Assembly (NCBI RefSeq): GCF_000024965.1
Contig: NC_013530.1
Span: 186,001-250,000, forward strand
Source of the DNA: Xylanimonas cellulosilytica DSM 15894
GTDB taxonomy: Bacteria > Actinomycetota > Actinomycetes > Actinomycetales > Cellulomonadaceae
Length of the DNA stretch: 64,000 nt
Direction: 5' to 3'
Each line of letters opens with the position of its first letter. The first letter of the stretch is position 1. The notes under the pieces were generated by a model. The model was given only the letters and a program-made list of their open reading frames with translations, had not been told where the DNA came from and ran no database searches. This document shows, piece by piece, positions 30,866 through 41,989 of the stretch. A program made the position numbers and the translations under genes.

Positions 30866-30948
30866 GCGTTCGGCAGAACCTCCGCGGTTCGGCAGTTGCT
30901 TCTGCCGAAGTCCGGGCATCCTGCCGAACGCGCAGGGTTCTGCCGACG
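30866..30948. repeat. Nested TTCGGCAG/CTGCCGAA palindromic repeat
   Basis: Five copies of an 8-mer lie in 78 bp: TTCGGCAG at 30869 and 30888, CTGCCGAA at 30902 and 30921, and CTGCCGA at 30940. They can pair in nested ways. The element directly follows thiQ and may act as transcript end; the rest of the 150-bp gap to the next gene is plain. Confidence 0.85.
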
Positions 30949-31017
30949 GCGATGAGTTGACGGGGGTGCAGCCGTCTTGAGGGTGAATCTGACCAGTTCG
31001 TCATGTGAGGTGTGTTC

Positions 31018-31632
31018 ATGGGCCGCATCGTCTCCACGCTCTTCAGCTCGCTCGACGGCGTCGTCGAGATCGACCCCGAGTGGCACTTCCCCTACTTCGA
31101 CGACCAGATGGGGGCCGCCGTCACCGATGACTACGCAGGCGTCGGCGCCATCCTGCTCGGGCGGGTCACCTACGACAGCTTCGTCGGCGCCTGGCCCGAC
31201 CGTGAGGCGGCCGGCGAGGAGGACGCCGGCTTCGCGAAGCTCATCGGCGACACCCGCAAGATCGTCGCCACGCGCGGTACCGGCGACCTCGGCTGGCGCA
31301 ACGTCGAGGCCACGCCCGACGTCGTCGCCACGGCCCAGGCGCTGCGCGCGGACCAGGGCGTCGAGAAGGTGATCGTCCCGGGATCCATCACCATCGTGCG
31401 CGAGCTGCTCGCCGCCGGCCTGCTCGACGAGCTGCGCCTGCTGGTCCACCCCATCGCCGCCCGCACCGGCGAGCGCCTGTTCGACGAAGGGGCCGAGCGC
31501 TACCCGATGCGGCTCGTGTCGGCGGAGCCCTTCGACTCCGGCGTCGTCCGCCTGATCTACGCGCCGACGACGCCGCCCGAGGCGAAGACGTACGACGACG
31601 TCAAGCAGCACGACATGCCGCAGCCGGACTGA
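31018..31632 (+). CDS. Dihydrofolate reductase-family protein (RibD C-terminal domain)
   Basis: A 204-residue protein with the RibD_C/DHFR-like fold, a family of NADPH-binding reductases most of which are uncharacterised. Typical features are FSSLDGVVEID near the start, AILLGRVTYDSFVGAWP, the IVPGSITIVRELLAAGLLDELRLLVHPI segment, and GERLFDEG. The ATG at 31018 has GAGG seven bases upstream. It is convergent with the cellulase gene, with a hairpin-repeat pair between them. The physiological substrate is unknown. Confidence 0.85.
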   Translation: MGRIVSTLFSSLDGVVEIDPEWHFPYFDDQMGAAVTDDYAGVGAILLGRVTYDSFVGAWPDREAAGEEDAGFAKLIGDTRKIVATRGTGDLGWRNVEATPDVVATAQALRADQGVEKVIVPGSITIVRELLAAGLLDELRLLVHPIAARTGERLFDEGAERYPMRLVSAEPFDSGVVRLIYAPTTPPEAKTYDDVKQHDMPQPD

Positions 31633-31643
31633 CCCGCCCGTCC

Positions 31644-31725
31644 GGTGGTTGAGCCTGTCGAAACCACCGTGGGCCGGTGGGGTGGTTTCGACAGGCTCAA
31701 CCACCGGGGGAGCGGCTCAACGACC
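31644..31725. repeat. Inverted pair of 25-bp hairpin repeats between convergent genes
   Basis: A direct copy (31644-31668) and an inverted copy (31681-31705) face each other with a 12-bp spacer, followed by a half copy. The pair could form one ~25-bp hairpin and serve as a two-way transcript end between the DHFR-like and cellulase genes. Confidence 0.92.
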
Positions 31726-31739
31726 GGGGGTGAGGGTGC

Positions 31740-33521
31740 TTAGGCGGGGGTGCCTGTGACCGTCGTGCCCGTGCGGGTGACCGTGTACTCGACCGTCTCG
31801 CCGCTCCAGAAGTGGAACGTCAGGCGTACGGGGGTGCCGTCGGTGACCTCCGCGAAGAACGCCGGCGTCAGCACGATCGACGCGTCGTCGGGAGCGAACG
31901 CGACGTCGTACTCCTTGTAGGACGTCCAGCCGTGCGGCCCCGCGAACGTGCCGTCGGCGTAGTGCGCCTCCATGGTGGCGAGGCGGTCGCCGTGGAACGC
32001 CGTCGGGATCGCGAACGCGTCCGTGCTGCCCGACGACGCCGACAGCACCGGGGTGGTGGCGGCAATGATCTCGATGCGCCACGGCAGGCCGCGGTTGAAA
32101 CGGACCTCGAGCCAGCCCGCCGAGCCCTCCGGGACACCCGCCACGACCCGCCCCAGCAGGGCAGCGGACAGGGTGAGGTCGTCGCCCGTCAGCCGTGCGT
32201 CGGCGGGCCGGAGCCGGCGGCCGTCGAACCACACGCCCGTGACCCGCTGCCCGTGCGGGTCGAGCGTCACCGTCTGCGCGGCGACGTCGTCGGGCCGGAC
32301 GAACACCTGGTCGGTGGAGCCCGTGCCGGACCTCGTGCGCCAGGACGTGGCGATGGCCGCGTACAGCTCGGGGTCCTGCCACCGGAACGTGGTGCGGTCG
32401 AGGTGCTGACCGTTGTCCCACAGCATCGTCGTGACGCCCGTGGAGCGGGCGAGCGCGCCCAGGTGCTCGAAGAACTTGAGCTTCTCGCCGCGCTCGATGG
32501 TGCCGGTGTGCCGGTCGAAGCCGAGCAGGCCGTACTCGCCGAGGATCACGGGGATGCCGCGGTCCACGAAGGCAGCCTCGACGCGTGCGAACGTGTCCTC
32601 GGTGTCCGCCTGCGCGGTGGCGTCGTAGCGGTACCCGCCCGCGACGTTCACGCTGAACGGCCAGTAGCCGTAGTAGTGGAAGGTCGCGGCGAGGTTCTCG
32701 TCGTCGAGGGCGTCGAACGTCGTCAGGAGCGAGTCGAGGCGCGCCTGGCCCGCGTCGGTGTGCAGCGTCGGCAGCACGAGCACCCGGTCGGCGTTCCCGC
32801 CGCCCGTCGCCCGGACGGTGCGCGTGAACGCCTGGTTCAGCTCGTCGAGGAGCAGGTCGCCCTCGTCGTCGCCGACGTTCGCGAACTGCGGCTCGTTGAG
32901 GCTCTCCAGGAGCAGCGAGCGCGGGTGGTCCCGGAACCGCTCGGCGATCTGCTGCCACAGGGAGGTGAGCTGGGCCAGCACGGCGTCGTGGTCCTGCGGA
33001 AACGCGTCGGCCCACATCCACGAGTCGTGGTGCACGTCCAGCAGCACGTACAGCCCGGCGTCGAGCGCCTCGTCGACGACCTCCTCGACGCGGTCCATGG
33101 CGGCCGGGTCCACCGTGTGGTCCGGAGCCGCGCCCTGGTACTGGCCCCACGTGACGGGGATGCGCACCGAGCGGAACCCGGCGTCGGCGAGCGCGTCGAA
33201 CAGCTCGGGGGTCACGCGCGGGTTGCCCCAGGCGGTCTCGTCCGCGCCGACCGCGTCGAGCGTGTTGCCGAGGTTCCAGCCGGGCTGCATGGCCCCGACG
33301 ACGGCGCTCGCCGACCTCGGGACCCCGTCGCGGCGCTGGTCACGGTCGTGACGGTCGTTGTCGCGGGGGTCGCGGTCGCGACCTTGGTGGTGGCCGTCGC
33401 GGGCGTGCTGCGTCTCGGGCGCCGCGGCGGCGGGGCCGGTGAGCCCGACCCCCAGCCCTCCGAGTCCCAGGGCCACGGCCGCGACGAGTGCGCCCGCCCC
33501 CGTCCAACGTCGTCGTGCCAT
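31740..33521 (-). CDS. Secreted GH5 endoglucanase (subfamily 4-like) with Ig-like and CBM46-like modules
   Basis: A 593-residue secreted glycoside hydrolase that probably cuts beta-1,4-glucans. A signal peptide (MARRRWTGAGALVAAVALGL...AAAA) is followed by a charged His/Arg/Asp linker (residues ~35-68). The GH5 barrel begins at ~72 (MQPGWNLGNTLDA) with acid/base Glu210 in SLNEPQF and nucleophile Glu329 in LGEYG. Residues ~415-500 look like the X2/Ig-like module and ~500-593 like CBM46 (WTSYKEYDVAF, LTFHFWSGETVEYTV), the order known from Bacillus Cel5B-type enzymes. The ATG at 33521 has GGGAGAG upstream. Hairpin repeats flank both sides. Confidence 0.9.
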   Translation of the reverse strand: MARRRWTGAGALVAAVALGLGGLGVGLTGPAAAAPETQHARDGHHQGRDRDPRDNDRHDRDQRRDGVPRSASAVVGAMQPGWNLGNTLDAVGADETAWGNPRVTPELFDALADAGFRSVRIPVTWGQYQGAAPDHTVDPAAMDRVEEVVDEALDAGLYVLLDVHHDSWMWADAFPQDHDAVLAQLTSLWQQIAERFRDHPRSLLLESLNEPQFANVGDDEGDLLLDELNQAFTRTVRATGGGNADRVLVLPTLHTDAGQARLDSLLTTFDALDDENLAATFHYYGYWPFSVNVAGGYRYDATAQADTEDTFARVEAAFVDRGIPVILGEYGLLGFDRHTGTIERGEKLKFFEHLGALARSTGVTTMLWDNGQHLDRTTFRWQDPELYAAIATSWRTRSGTGSTDQVFVRPDDVAAQTVTLDPHGQRVTGVWFDGRRLRPADARLTGDDLTLSAALLGRVVAGVPEGSAGWLEVRFNRGLPWRIEIIAATTPVLSASSGSTDAFAIPTAFHGDRLATMEAHYADGTFAGPHGWTSYKEYDVAFAPDDASIVLTPAFFAEVTDGTPVRLTFHFWSGETVEYTVTRTGTTVTGTPA

Positions 33522-33756
33522 GTGATGCTCTCCCTCGAGCCGTGGGGCGACCCTGCCCCGGGGCGCGGCCTGCGGGCCGCGGGCTGGGCGGACGACCCAG
33601 CACACCCCAGGAACCTAGGGGAGCGCGGTGGGGATGGCAACGGGAGATTGTGGCGCTGACCTGCTGAAACGTTCCGGGTTTCGTCGAAATGAGGGGTCGT
33701 GACCGCCCCGTCGTCGAAGGGTTCGACGACGGGGCGGGTGGCCGTCGATGGGGTGG

Positions 33757-33845
33757 CGTGGTTTCGACAGGCTCAACCACCGGGCGGCGGCTCAACCACC
33801 GGGTTTCGACAGGCTCAACCACCGGGGGGGCGGCTCAACCACCGG
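33757..33845. repeat. 25-bp hairpin repeats between pgi and the cellulase gene
   Basis: One full inverted copy (33757-33781), one copy lacking its first bases (~33802-33823) and two half copies (CTCAACCACCGG) lie just after the pgi stop and about 240 bp upstream of the cellulase start. Confidence 0.9.
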
Positions 33846-33853
33846 TAGGTGGG

Positions 33854-35569
<1,716 letters not shown>

Positions 35570-35639
35570 GGGCTCCACGGTAACGAGGCGCGGGGCGCCC
35601 CGCGCAGCCGACCAGCCCCTGTGCTCGCTCTGTGGGTGC

Positions 35640-36716
35640 TCAGACGACCTTCTGCCACCCGGCCGCCCCGCCCGCCGGCCGGAAGCCCAGGGCGACGTTG
35701 ATGGCGAGCATGTGGTCGTTCTCCTCGGCGTTCCACGTGTGCACGCGCTCGACGTCGGGCCGTAGCTCGGCCAGGGCGCGCAGGTTGGCGACCTTGACCA
35801 GCATCCCCAGGCGGTGGCCGCGGTGCGGCGCCAGCACGATGGTGTCCCACTGGAACGCGAACGTCTGGTCCGGCTGCCACATGAGCATCGTCATCGCGGC
35901 GAGCTCGCCGGTGGCCTCGCGCTCGGCGGCCGTGATCACGTACTCGCGGCCCTGCTCGGCGTGCTGGACCATCATCCGCTGGACGCGGGCGGCGTCCCAC
36001 GGGTCCTCGCGGTAGTCGAGCGCGCCGACCGGGGCGTCGGTGGACATGCGCGTCTCCAGCAGGGCGAACGCGTCGAGCCAGGCATCCGGGATCGTGGTGT
36101 CCCAGCGGTGCAGCCGGTACCCGTCGGCGTGCGGGAGGGCCTGCGCCTCGAGGCGGTCGAGGTGCGCGGCAGCCACCGGCACGGGCAGCAGGGAACGGCG
36201 GTCGACCTGGGCCAGCGCGTAGCCGTGCGCGAGCGCGAACCGCACGCCCGGCGCGTCGGCGGGGGCGGCGCCCGACCCGGTCGGCGGGACCAGCGGCGGT
36301 GATCCGGGCTGCTCGGCGAAGTCGAGCTCGGCCTGGAGGGTGCCGCGGCCGGCGTCCGCAGCGACCTTCTCGGCGCGCTCCAGCAGCGCCGCCCCGAGCC
36401 CGCGGCGCCGGTGCGCGGGGTGCACGACGACGGAGACCCACGCCGCGTGCAGGTTGCTCGTCGTCGGGATGTCGATGCTGGCCCGCCCGACGACGCTGTC
36501 GTCGTCGTCGACCGCCACCAGGAGCGTGCGGAGCTCGTCCTCCTGGTGGGCGAGCTGGCTCGCGAACTCGACGGCGAGCGTCGCCAGATCCTCGTGGCCG
36601 TCCCGCTCCAGGCAGGCCGCGCGGTCCAGGGCCTCGGCGCCGCGGTGCGCCCAGCCGGGCGGGCTCCCGGCCGGTTCGGCCGCGACCTCGACCAGCCGCC
36701 AGGGGAGAACGCTCAT
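35640..36716 (-). CDS. Tandem GNAT acetyltransferase
   Basis: A 358-residue protein of two GNAT domains in a row. The N-terminal domain has [23 protein letters not shown] (acetyl-CoA loop RRRGLG); the C-terminal domain has [23 protein letters not shown] followed by [23 protein letters not shown], typical of actinobacterial two-domain acetyltransferases. Mycothiol synthase has the same layout, but the sequence is not clearly MshD. The start [15 protein letters not shown] at 36716 is chosen because the frame upstream (to 36992) overlaps the next gene's signal peptide. Substrate unknown. Divergent from the binding-protein gene. Confidence 0.83.
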   Translation of the reverse strand: MSVLPWRLVEVAAEPAGSPPGWAHRGAEALDRAACLERDGHEDLATLAVEFASQLAHQEDELRTLLVAVDDDDSVVGRASIDIPTTSNLHAAWVSVVVHPAHRRRGLGAALLERAEKVAADAGRGTLQAELDFAEQPGSPPLVPPTGSGAAPADAPGVRFALAHGYALAQVDRRSLLPVPVAAAHLDRLEAQALPHADGYRLHRWDTTIPDAWLDAFALLETRMSTDAPVGALDYREDPWDAARVQRMMVQHAEQGREYVITAAEREATGELAAMTMLMWQPDQTFAFQWDTIVLAPHRGHRLGMLVKVANLRALAELRPDVERVHTWNAEENDHMLAINVALGFRPAGGAAGWQKVV

Positions 36717-36840
36717 ACCACAAGGGTCAGCGAGCGCACGCTGAAAGTCACGCATTTTTGACATTGCCCGGCGCGGCCTGCGACCCTCACGCGCGACAGG
36801 TGTCTGTCGATCCCCGAACGAACCCCGAGGTTCCACCCCC

Positions 36841-38151
36841 ATGACGACGACGAAGCGCGCCGCGTCCGCTCTCGCGCTGGGCGCGGCCATCGCGCTGCTG
36901 GCCTCCGGCTGCGCCGGCCGCGCGGCACCCGGCGGTCTCGACAACGTGCAGACCATCACCTGGTGGCACAACTCGACACAGACGGCGGCCAAGGACTACT
37001 ACGACAAGGTCGCGAACGACTTCGAGCGAGATCACCCCGGCGTCAACGTCGAGGTCACGGCGCTCGAGCACTCCGACATGCTCGCCCGGCTCGACGCCAC
37101 GCTGGAGTCGGACGACCCCGAGCAGGTGCCCGACGTCTTCATGTCCCGCGGTGGTGGTGAGCTGGAGGGCGAGGTCGCGGCCGGCGTGACGCGTGACCTG
37201 ACCAAGGTCGCCGCGGAGGAGCTGGCCAAGATCAGCCGGTTCACGAACGACTACACCGTGGACGGCAAGGTCTACGCCCTGCCGTACTCCATGGGCATCG
37301 TCGGCTTCTACTACAACACCGACCTGTTCGAGCAGGCCGGCATCACCGAGGTCAACCCGAGCCCGACGATCGACGAGTTCAACGGCTGGATCGACCAGCT
37401 CCAGGCGGCCGGCATCCCGCCGATCTCGGTGGGCGCGGGCGACAAGTGGCCTGCCGCGCACTACTGGTTCTACAACGTGGTGCGTGAGTGCACCTACGAC
37501 ACGGTCGAGGCCGCGATCGCGTCGAAGAGCTACGCCGACCCGTGCTTCCTGCGGGCCGGGGAGAGCCTCTCGGCGCTCGTCGCGAAGCAGCCGTTCAACG
37601 AGGGCTACGCGACGACGGCCGCGCAGGAAGGGCCGACGTCGGCGTCCGGTCTGCTCGCCAACGGCCAGGTGGCCATGGAGCTCGCCGGCCACTGGGAGCC
37701 CGGCCTCGTCGGCGGTCTGCGTGCCGACGGCACCGTGCCCGACACGCTGAGCTGGTTCGCCTATCCGACGTTCCCCGGCCAGGCCGGCGACCCGCTCGAC
37801 CAGATGGGCGGCGGTGACGCGTGGGAGGTGTCGACCTCGGCCCCCGACGTCGCCGTGGACCTCGCGAAGTACCTGCTCTCGGACGAGGTGCAGAAGGGCT
37901 TCGCGGAGCTGAACATGGGCCTGCCCACCAACCCGGCGGCGGCGGACTCGATCGCGTTCCCCGCCCTGCAGGACCTCGTCGCCGTGCGTGACAAGGCCAG
38001 CCGTGCACCGCAGCTCTACCTGGACACCCGCCTCGGCAGCAAGATCGGTGACCCGCTGGTCGCCGAGATCTACAAGGTGTTCACCGGCGAGTCCGGCGCG
38101 CAGCAGGTGGTCGACGCGATCAACGCGGCGGCCAACGGCTCCACCGAGTAG
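36841..38151 (+). CDS. Sugar ABC transporter substrate-binding lipoprotein (solitary)
   Basis: A 436-residue family 1 solute-binding lipoprotein: signal with LALGAAIALLASGC and lipobox cysteine, then ITWWHNSTQTAAKDYYDKVANDFERDHPGV and KVYALPYSMGIVGFYYNTDLFEQAGI, typical of oligosaccharide-binding proteins of actinobacterial CUT1 importers. Permease genes normally follow directly, but here a terminator and the convergent LacI gene come next, so the permeases must be elsewhere or the protein serves another importer. With the LacI and GH3 genes beside it, a xylo- or gluco-oligosaccharide ligand is likely but unproven. Confidence 0.88.
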   Translation: MTTTKRAASALALGAAIALLASGCAGRAAPGGLDNVQTITWWHNSTQTAAKDYYDKVANDFERDHPGVNVEVTALEHSDMLARLDATLESDDPEQVPDVFMSRGGGELEGEVAAGVTRDLTKVAAEELAKISRFTNDYTVDGKVYALPYSMGIVGFYYNTDLFEQAGITEVNPSPTIDEFNGWIDQLQAAGIPPISVGAGDKWPAAHYWFYNVVRECTYDTVEAAIASKSYADPCFLRAGESLSALVAKQPFNEGYATTAAQEGPTSASGLLANGQVAMELAGHWEPGLVGGLRADGTVPDTLSWFAYPTFPGQAGDPLDQMGGGDAWEVSTSAPDVAVDLAKYLLSDEVQKGFAELNMGLPTNPAAADSIAFPALQDLVAVRDKASRAPQLYLDTRLGSKIGDPLVAEIYKVFTGESGAQQVVDAINAAANGSTE

Positions 38152-38160
38152 AACGACACG

Positions 38161-38196
38161 ACGACGCCGCCCTCGCCGATGCGGGGGCGGCGTCGT
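38161..38196. terminator. Hairpin terminator between convergent genes
   Basis: ACGACGCCGCCC (38161-38172) and GGGCGGCGTCGT (38185-38196) form a perfect 12-bp stem with a 12-nt loop, 10 bp after the binding-protein stop and 28 bp before the LacI gene's end. It may act in both directions. Confidence 0.82.
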
Positions 38197-38224
38197 GCTG
38201 AGCGGGAAGTGGCGTCCCGGCCCG

Positions 38225-39268
38225 TCAGCGCTGCGGCGCGGGGCCGGTGGACTTGCGCACCACGAGCCGCGCCGGCAGCCGGACGTGCGTCTCCGCGTCG
38301 TGCCCGTCGAGCAGGGCCAGCAGCATGGTGACGGCGCGGGCGCCCATCTCCTGCAGCGGCTGGGCGATCGTCGTCAGGCGCGGGCTCGCGCTCGCGGCCT
38401 CCGGGATGTCGTCGAAACCGACCACCGAGAGGTCGTGCGGCACGCGCAGCCCCAGCTCGTGCGCGACCTGGAGCACGGCGAACGCCGAGAGGTCGTTCGC
38501 GGCGAAGATCGCCGTCGGCCGGTCGGGGAGCGTGAGGAGGTCGCGCGCGGCGTCGGTGGACCAGGCGGAACGGTAGCCGCCGTCGCGCACCAGCTCGGGG
38601 TCGAACGGGATGCCCGCCTCCTCCAGCGAGAGGCGGTACCCGTGCTCGCGGCGGTGCGCCGACTCGAGGTCGGTGCGGCCACGGATGTGCGCGATGCGAC
38701 GGTGGCCCAGGTCGATGAGGTGCCGGGTCGCGGTGCGCGCGCCGGCGACGTTGTCGGAGTCGACGATGTGCGACCCGCTGGTGCCGGTGTGCGGGTCCAC
38801 CGAGATCACCGGGACGCTGGCGCCCTGGAGGCTCACCGTGGGTGTGAGGATGATCGCGCCGTCGATGAGCGTGCCGCCCAGGCGGGACAGCGAACGGCGC
38901 TCCCAGCCGACGGCGTTGTCGTCGCTGATGGCGCCCGAGTAGGCGAGCAGCTCGTAGCCCTTGCCGACCGCCTCGGCCGAGATGCCCTTGAGCAGCTCGG
39001 CGGCGAACGGGTCGAACCCCGCGAGCAGGATGCCGAGGACGTTGGTGCGGCTGCGCCGCAGGGAGCTCGCCACCAGGGACGTCTCGTACCCCAGGTCGGC
39101 GACGATCTGGAGCACCCGTTCAGCGGTCGCGGCCGCGACGCCGTAGCGTCCGTTGACGACCTTGGAGACGGTCGCGACGGAGACTCCGGCCTCACGGGCG
39201 ACGTCGCTGATCGTCACCCGTCCGACGGGAATGGTGGATGGCCCGGGATGGTGGGCGTCGGTGCTCAC
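38225..39268 (-). CDS. LacI family transcriptional regulator
   Basis: A 347-residue LacI/GalR repressor. The DNA-binding part is VTISDVAREAGVSVATVSKVVNGR with the hinge helix ~RVLQIVADLGYETSLVASSLRRSRT; the rest is a periplasmic-binding-protein-like effector domain (GFDDIPEAASASPRLTTIAQP). The GTG at 39268 lies exactly 6 nt after TACGGT (39275-39280, minus strand), arguing for a leaderless start there rather than at 39301. It is divergent from the GH3 gene and most likely represses it, with a sugar as inducer. Confidence 0.9.
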   Translation of the reverse strand: MSTDAHHPGPSTIPVGRVTISDVAREAGVSVATVSKVVNGRYGVAAATAERVLQIVADLGYETSLVASSLRRSRTNVLGILLAGFDPFAAELLKGISAEAVGKGYELLAYSGAISDDNAVGWERRSLSRLGGTLIDGAIILTPTVSLQGASVPVISVDPHTGTSGSHIVDSDNVAGARTATRHLIDLGHRRIAHIRGRTDLESAHRREHGYRLSLEEAGIPFDPELVRDGGYRSAWSTDAARDLLTLPDRPTAIFAANDLSAFAVLQVAHELGLRVPHDLSVVGFDDIPEAASASPRLTTIAQPLQEMGARAVTMLLALLDGHDAETHVRLPARLVVRKSTGPAPQR

Positions 39269-39329
39269 GCACAGACCGTATCCCGTGGCGGCGCGCCGCA
39301 ACGCATCCGTGGCGCAGCCGTATGAAAAG

Positions 39330-39343
39330 CGTTATCGACAACG
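39330..39343. promoter_or_regulatory. Candidate LacI-type operator
   Basis: CGTTATCGACAACG is a near-perfect palindrome (one mismatch) centred on CG, the form of LacI-family operators. It lies in the shared region between the LacI and GH3 genes. Confidence 0.6.
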
Positions 39344-39555
39344 ATTGCCGTGGGCCGGTTCTCGGGCCGTTTTCTGACGTATCCTGCTCCCGCTGTCCGC
39401 GCTCGGTGACGGGCCTGCCCATCGCCGCGCGGGACCGACGCAGCCACGCGCCGATGGTGGTTGCGCCACACCGTGGGGCCGATCGTTGCAGACCCGTAGC
39501 GTGGAACCGCTCTGGGGCTGCCCCGTTCCCCCCGCCCGCGTCAAAGGAGATCCCC

Positions 39556-41967
39556 GTGACCGACGCCGCCCAGGCTCCGGCACCCGCGCACATGCCCGAG
39601 GTGTCCGAGCGCGTGCGCACCCTCATCGCCCAGATGACCGTCGAGGAGAAGCTCGCGCAGATCGTCAGCTTCTGGCCGGACCAGGGCGGCAACGTCGTGG
39701 CGCCGATGCAGGGCGAGATGGCCGCCGAGTCCGGCGGCAAGTCGCTCGCCGATATCACGAAGCACGGCCTCGGCCAGTACACCCGCGTGTACGGCACGCG
39801 TCCGGTGGACCCGATCCAGCGGGCCGAGTGGCTCTGGGGTGAGCAGCGCCGGCTCAAGAAGGAGACGCGCCTGGGCATCCCCGCGCTCGTCCACGAGGAG
39901 TGCCTCACGGGTCTTGCTGCCTGGCAAGCCGCGACGTTCCCCGCGCCGCTCGCCTGGGGTGCCTCGTTCGACGACGAGCTCGTCTACGAGATGGGCCAGG
40001 TCATCGGCGAGTCGATGAAGAAGCTGGGCGTCCACCTGGGGCTCGCGCCGGTGCTCGACGTCATCCGCGACCCGCGCTGGGGCCGCACCGAGGAGGCCAT
40101 CTCGGAGGACCCGTACGTCGTCGGCACCATCGCCACGAAGTACGTGCAGGGCCTGCAGGCCTCCGGTGTGCACGCCACGCTCAAGCACTTCGTCGGCTAC
40201 TCCGGCTCGAAGGCCGGGCGCAACCACGCCCCGGTCTCGGCCGGCCCGCGCGAGCTCGCCGACACGTTCCTGCCGCCGTTCGAGATGGCTGTGCTCGACG
40301 GCAAGGTCAAGTCGGTCATGAACTCCTACACCGACGTCGACGGCGTCCCCTGCGCCGCCAACGAGGGCCTCCTGACCGGCGTGCTGCGCGAGAAGTGGGG
40401 CTTCGAGGGCACCGTCGTCGCCGACTACTTCGCCGTCGCGTTCCTCGAGGTCATGCACGGCGTCGCGAGCGACCGTGCCGACGCCGCCGCGCAGGCGCTG
40501 CGCGCCGGCCTCGACGTCGAGCTGCCCGGCATGGACGCCTTCCCGCTGCTGGCCGAGAAGGTGCGCAGCGGCGAGTTCCCCGAAGCGTTCGTGGACCGCG
40601 CCCTCGCGCGGCACCTCACCCAGAAGGAGGAGCTCGGCCTGCTCGAGCCCGACGCCTTCGAGGACGAGCCGCCGACCGAGATCGACCTCGACTCGCCGCG
40701 CCACCAGGCGATCGCGCGCAAGCTCGCGCAGGAGTCGATCGTCCTGCTGTCGAACGACGGCACGCTGCCGCTCGCGGGTGCGGACGCCCCGAAGCGCATC
40801 GCCGTCGTCGGCCCGAACGCCGACGCCGTCGAGGCCCTCCAGGGCTGCTACTCGTTCGCGAACCACGTGCTCGCGCACTACCCGGACCACGAGATCGGGT
40901 TCCACATCCCCACCGTCACCGAGGCGATGCGTGAGGCGTTCGCGGACGCCGAGCTCGTCACCGCACACGGCTGCGACGTCGAGGGCACGGACTCGTCGGG
41001 CATCGCGGAGGCCGTCGCGGCCGCCGAGGGTGCCGACGTCGTCGTCGCCGTCGTCGGCGACCGGGCCGGCCTGTTCGGCCGCGGCACCGTCGGCGAGGGC
41101 AACGACGCCGAGTCGCTCGACCTGCCGGGCGTGCAGCGCGAGCTCGTCGAGGCGCTCGTCGCCACGGGCAAGCCCGTCGTCATGGTCATGACGCTCGGCC
41201 GCCCCTACGTCATCGACTGGGCGCTCGACGGGGAGGGCCCCAAGCCCGCCGCCGTGATCCACGCCGCGTTCCCGGGTGAGGGCGGCGGCCTCGCGATCGC
41301 CGACGTGCTCGCCGGCACCGTCAACCCGTCGGGCCGCCTGCCGCTCTCGCTGCCGCGCAGCTCGGGCGCGCAGCCGTACTCGTACCTGCACCCGATGCTC
41401 GGCGGCCCGTCCGACGTGACGAACACCGACTCGACCCCGACGCGCCCGTTCGGGTTCGGCCTCTCGTACACGACGTTCGCGTACGCGGACCTCGAGGTCT
41501 CCTCGTCCGTCGAGGCCGGCGGCACCATCACCGCCGCCGTCACCGTGACCAACACGGGCGACGTGGCCGGTGCGGAGCCCGTGCAGGTCTACGGCCGCGA
41601 CGTGCTCGGCTCGATCGCCCGCCCGGTGGTCCAGCTGCTCGGCTACCAGCGCGTCGCGCTGGAAGCCGGCGAGTCGAAGCGCCTGACGTTCGAGATCCCG
41701 ACGACGCGGTTCGCGTTCTCCGACCGCCGCATGGTCAAGATCGTCGAGCCCGGCGACGTCGAGGTGTGGGTCGCCTCGCACTCGGCCGCCGCGGAGACGT
41801 CGTCCGACGTCGCGGAGACGACCGCCGGCGCCATCGTCAACGAGAAGAAGGCCGCGAAGGTCGAGATCCCGGGCACGGCCACGCCGCGCGCGACGGTCAC
41901 GATCACGGGCCCGCTCCACGAGGTCACGACGTCGGACGCCCGCTGGGTGACGACGACGATCGCCTGA
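39556..41967 (+). CDS. Glycoside hydrolase family 3 enzyme (beta-xylosidase/beta-glucosidase)
   Basis: An 803-residue GH3 enzyme that releases sugars from short oligosaccharides. The (alpha/beta)8 domain includes VLDVIRDPRWGRTEEAISEDP and KHFVGYSGSKAGRNHAP; the nucleophile is probably Asp290 in GTVVADYFAV. The alpha/beta sandwich (RIAVVGPNADAVEALQGCYS) and a C-terminal fibronectin type III-like domain (VQVYGRDVLGSIARPVVQLLGYQRV) follow. There is no signal peptide, so it acts in the cytosol on imported oligosaccharides. The GTG at 39556 has AAAGGAGA upstream. The sequence resembles actinobacterial BxlA-type beta-xylosidases, but activity cannot be fixed. About 250 bp upstream hold the LacI operator. 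Confidence 0.9.
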   Translation: MTDAAQAPAPAHMPEVSERVRTLIAQMTVEEKLAQIVSFWPDQGGNVVAPMQGEMAAESGGKSLADITKHGLGQYTRVYGTRPVDPIQRAEWLWGEQRRLKKETRLGIPALVHEECLTGLAAWQAATFPAPLAWGASFDDELVYEMGQVIGESMKKLGVHLGLAPVLDVIRDPRWGRTEEAISEDPYVVGTIATKYVQGLQASGVHATLKHFVGYSGSKAGRNHAPVSAGPRELADTFLPPFEMAVLDGKVKSVMNSYTDVDGVPCAANEGLLTGVLREKWGFEGTVVADYFAVAFLEVMHGVASDRADAAAQALRAGLDVELPGMDAFPLLAEKVRSGEFPEAFVDRALARHLTQKEELGLLEPDAFEDEPPTEIDLDSPRHQAIARKLAQESIVLLSNDGTLPLAGADAPKRIAVVGPNADAVEALQGCYSFANHVLAHYPDHEIGFHIPTVTEAMREAFADAELVTAHGCDVEGTDSSGIAEAVAAAEGADVVVAVVGDRAGLFGRGTVGEGNDAESLDLPGVQRELVEALVATGKPVVMVMTLGRPYVIDWALDGEGPKPAAVIHAAFPGEGGGLAIADVLAGTVNPSGRLPLSLPRSSGAQPYSYLHPMLGGPSDVTNTDSTPTRPFGFGLSYTTFAYADLEVSSSVEAGGTITAAVTVTNTGDVAGAEPVQVYGRDVLGSIARPVVQLLGYQRVALEAGESKRLTFEIPTTRFAFSDRRMVKIVEPGDVEVWVASHSAAAETSSDVAETTAGAIVNEKKAAKVEIPGTATPRATVTITGPLHEVTTSDARWVTTTIA

Positions 41968-41989
41968 TCGACGCGCCCTCCGCGGACGG

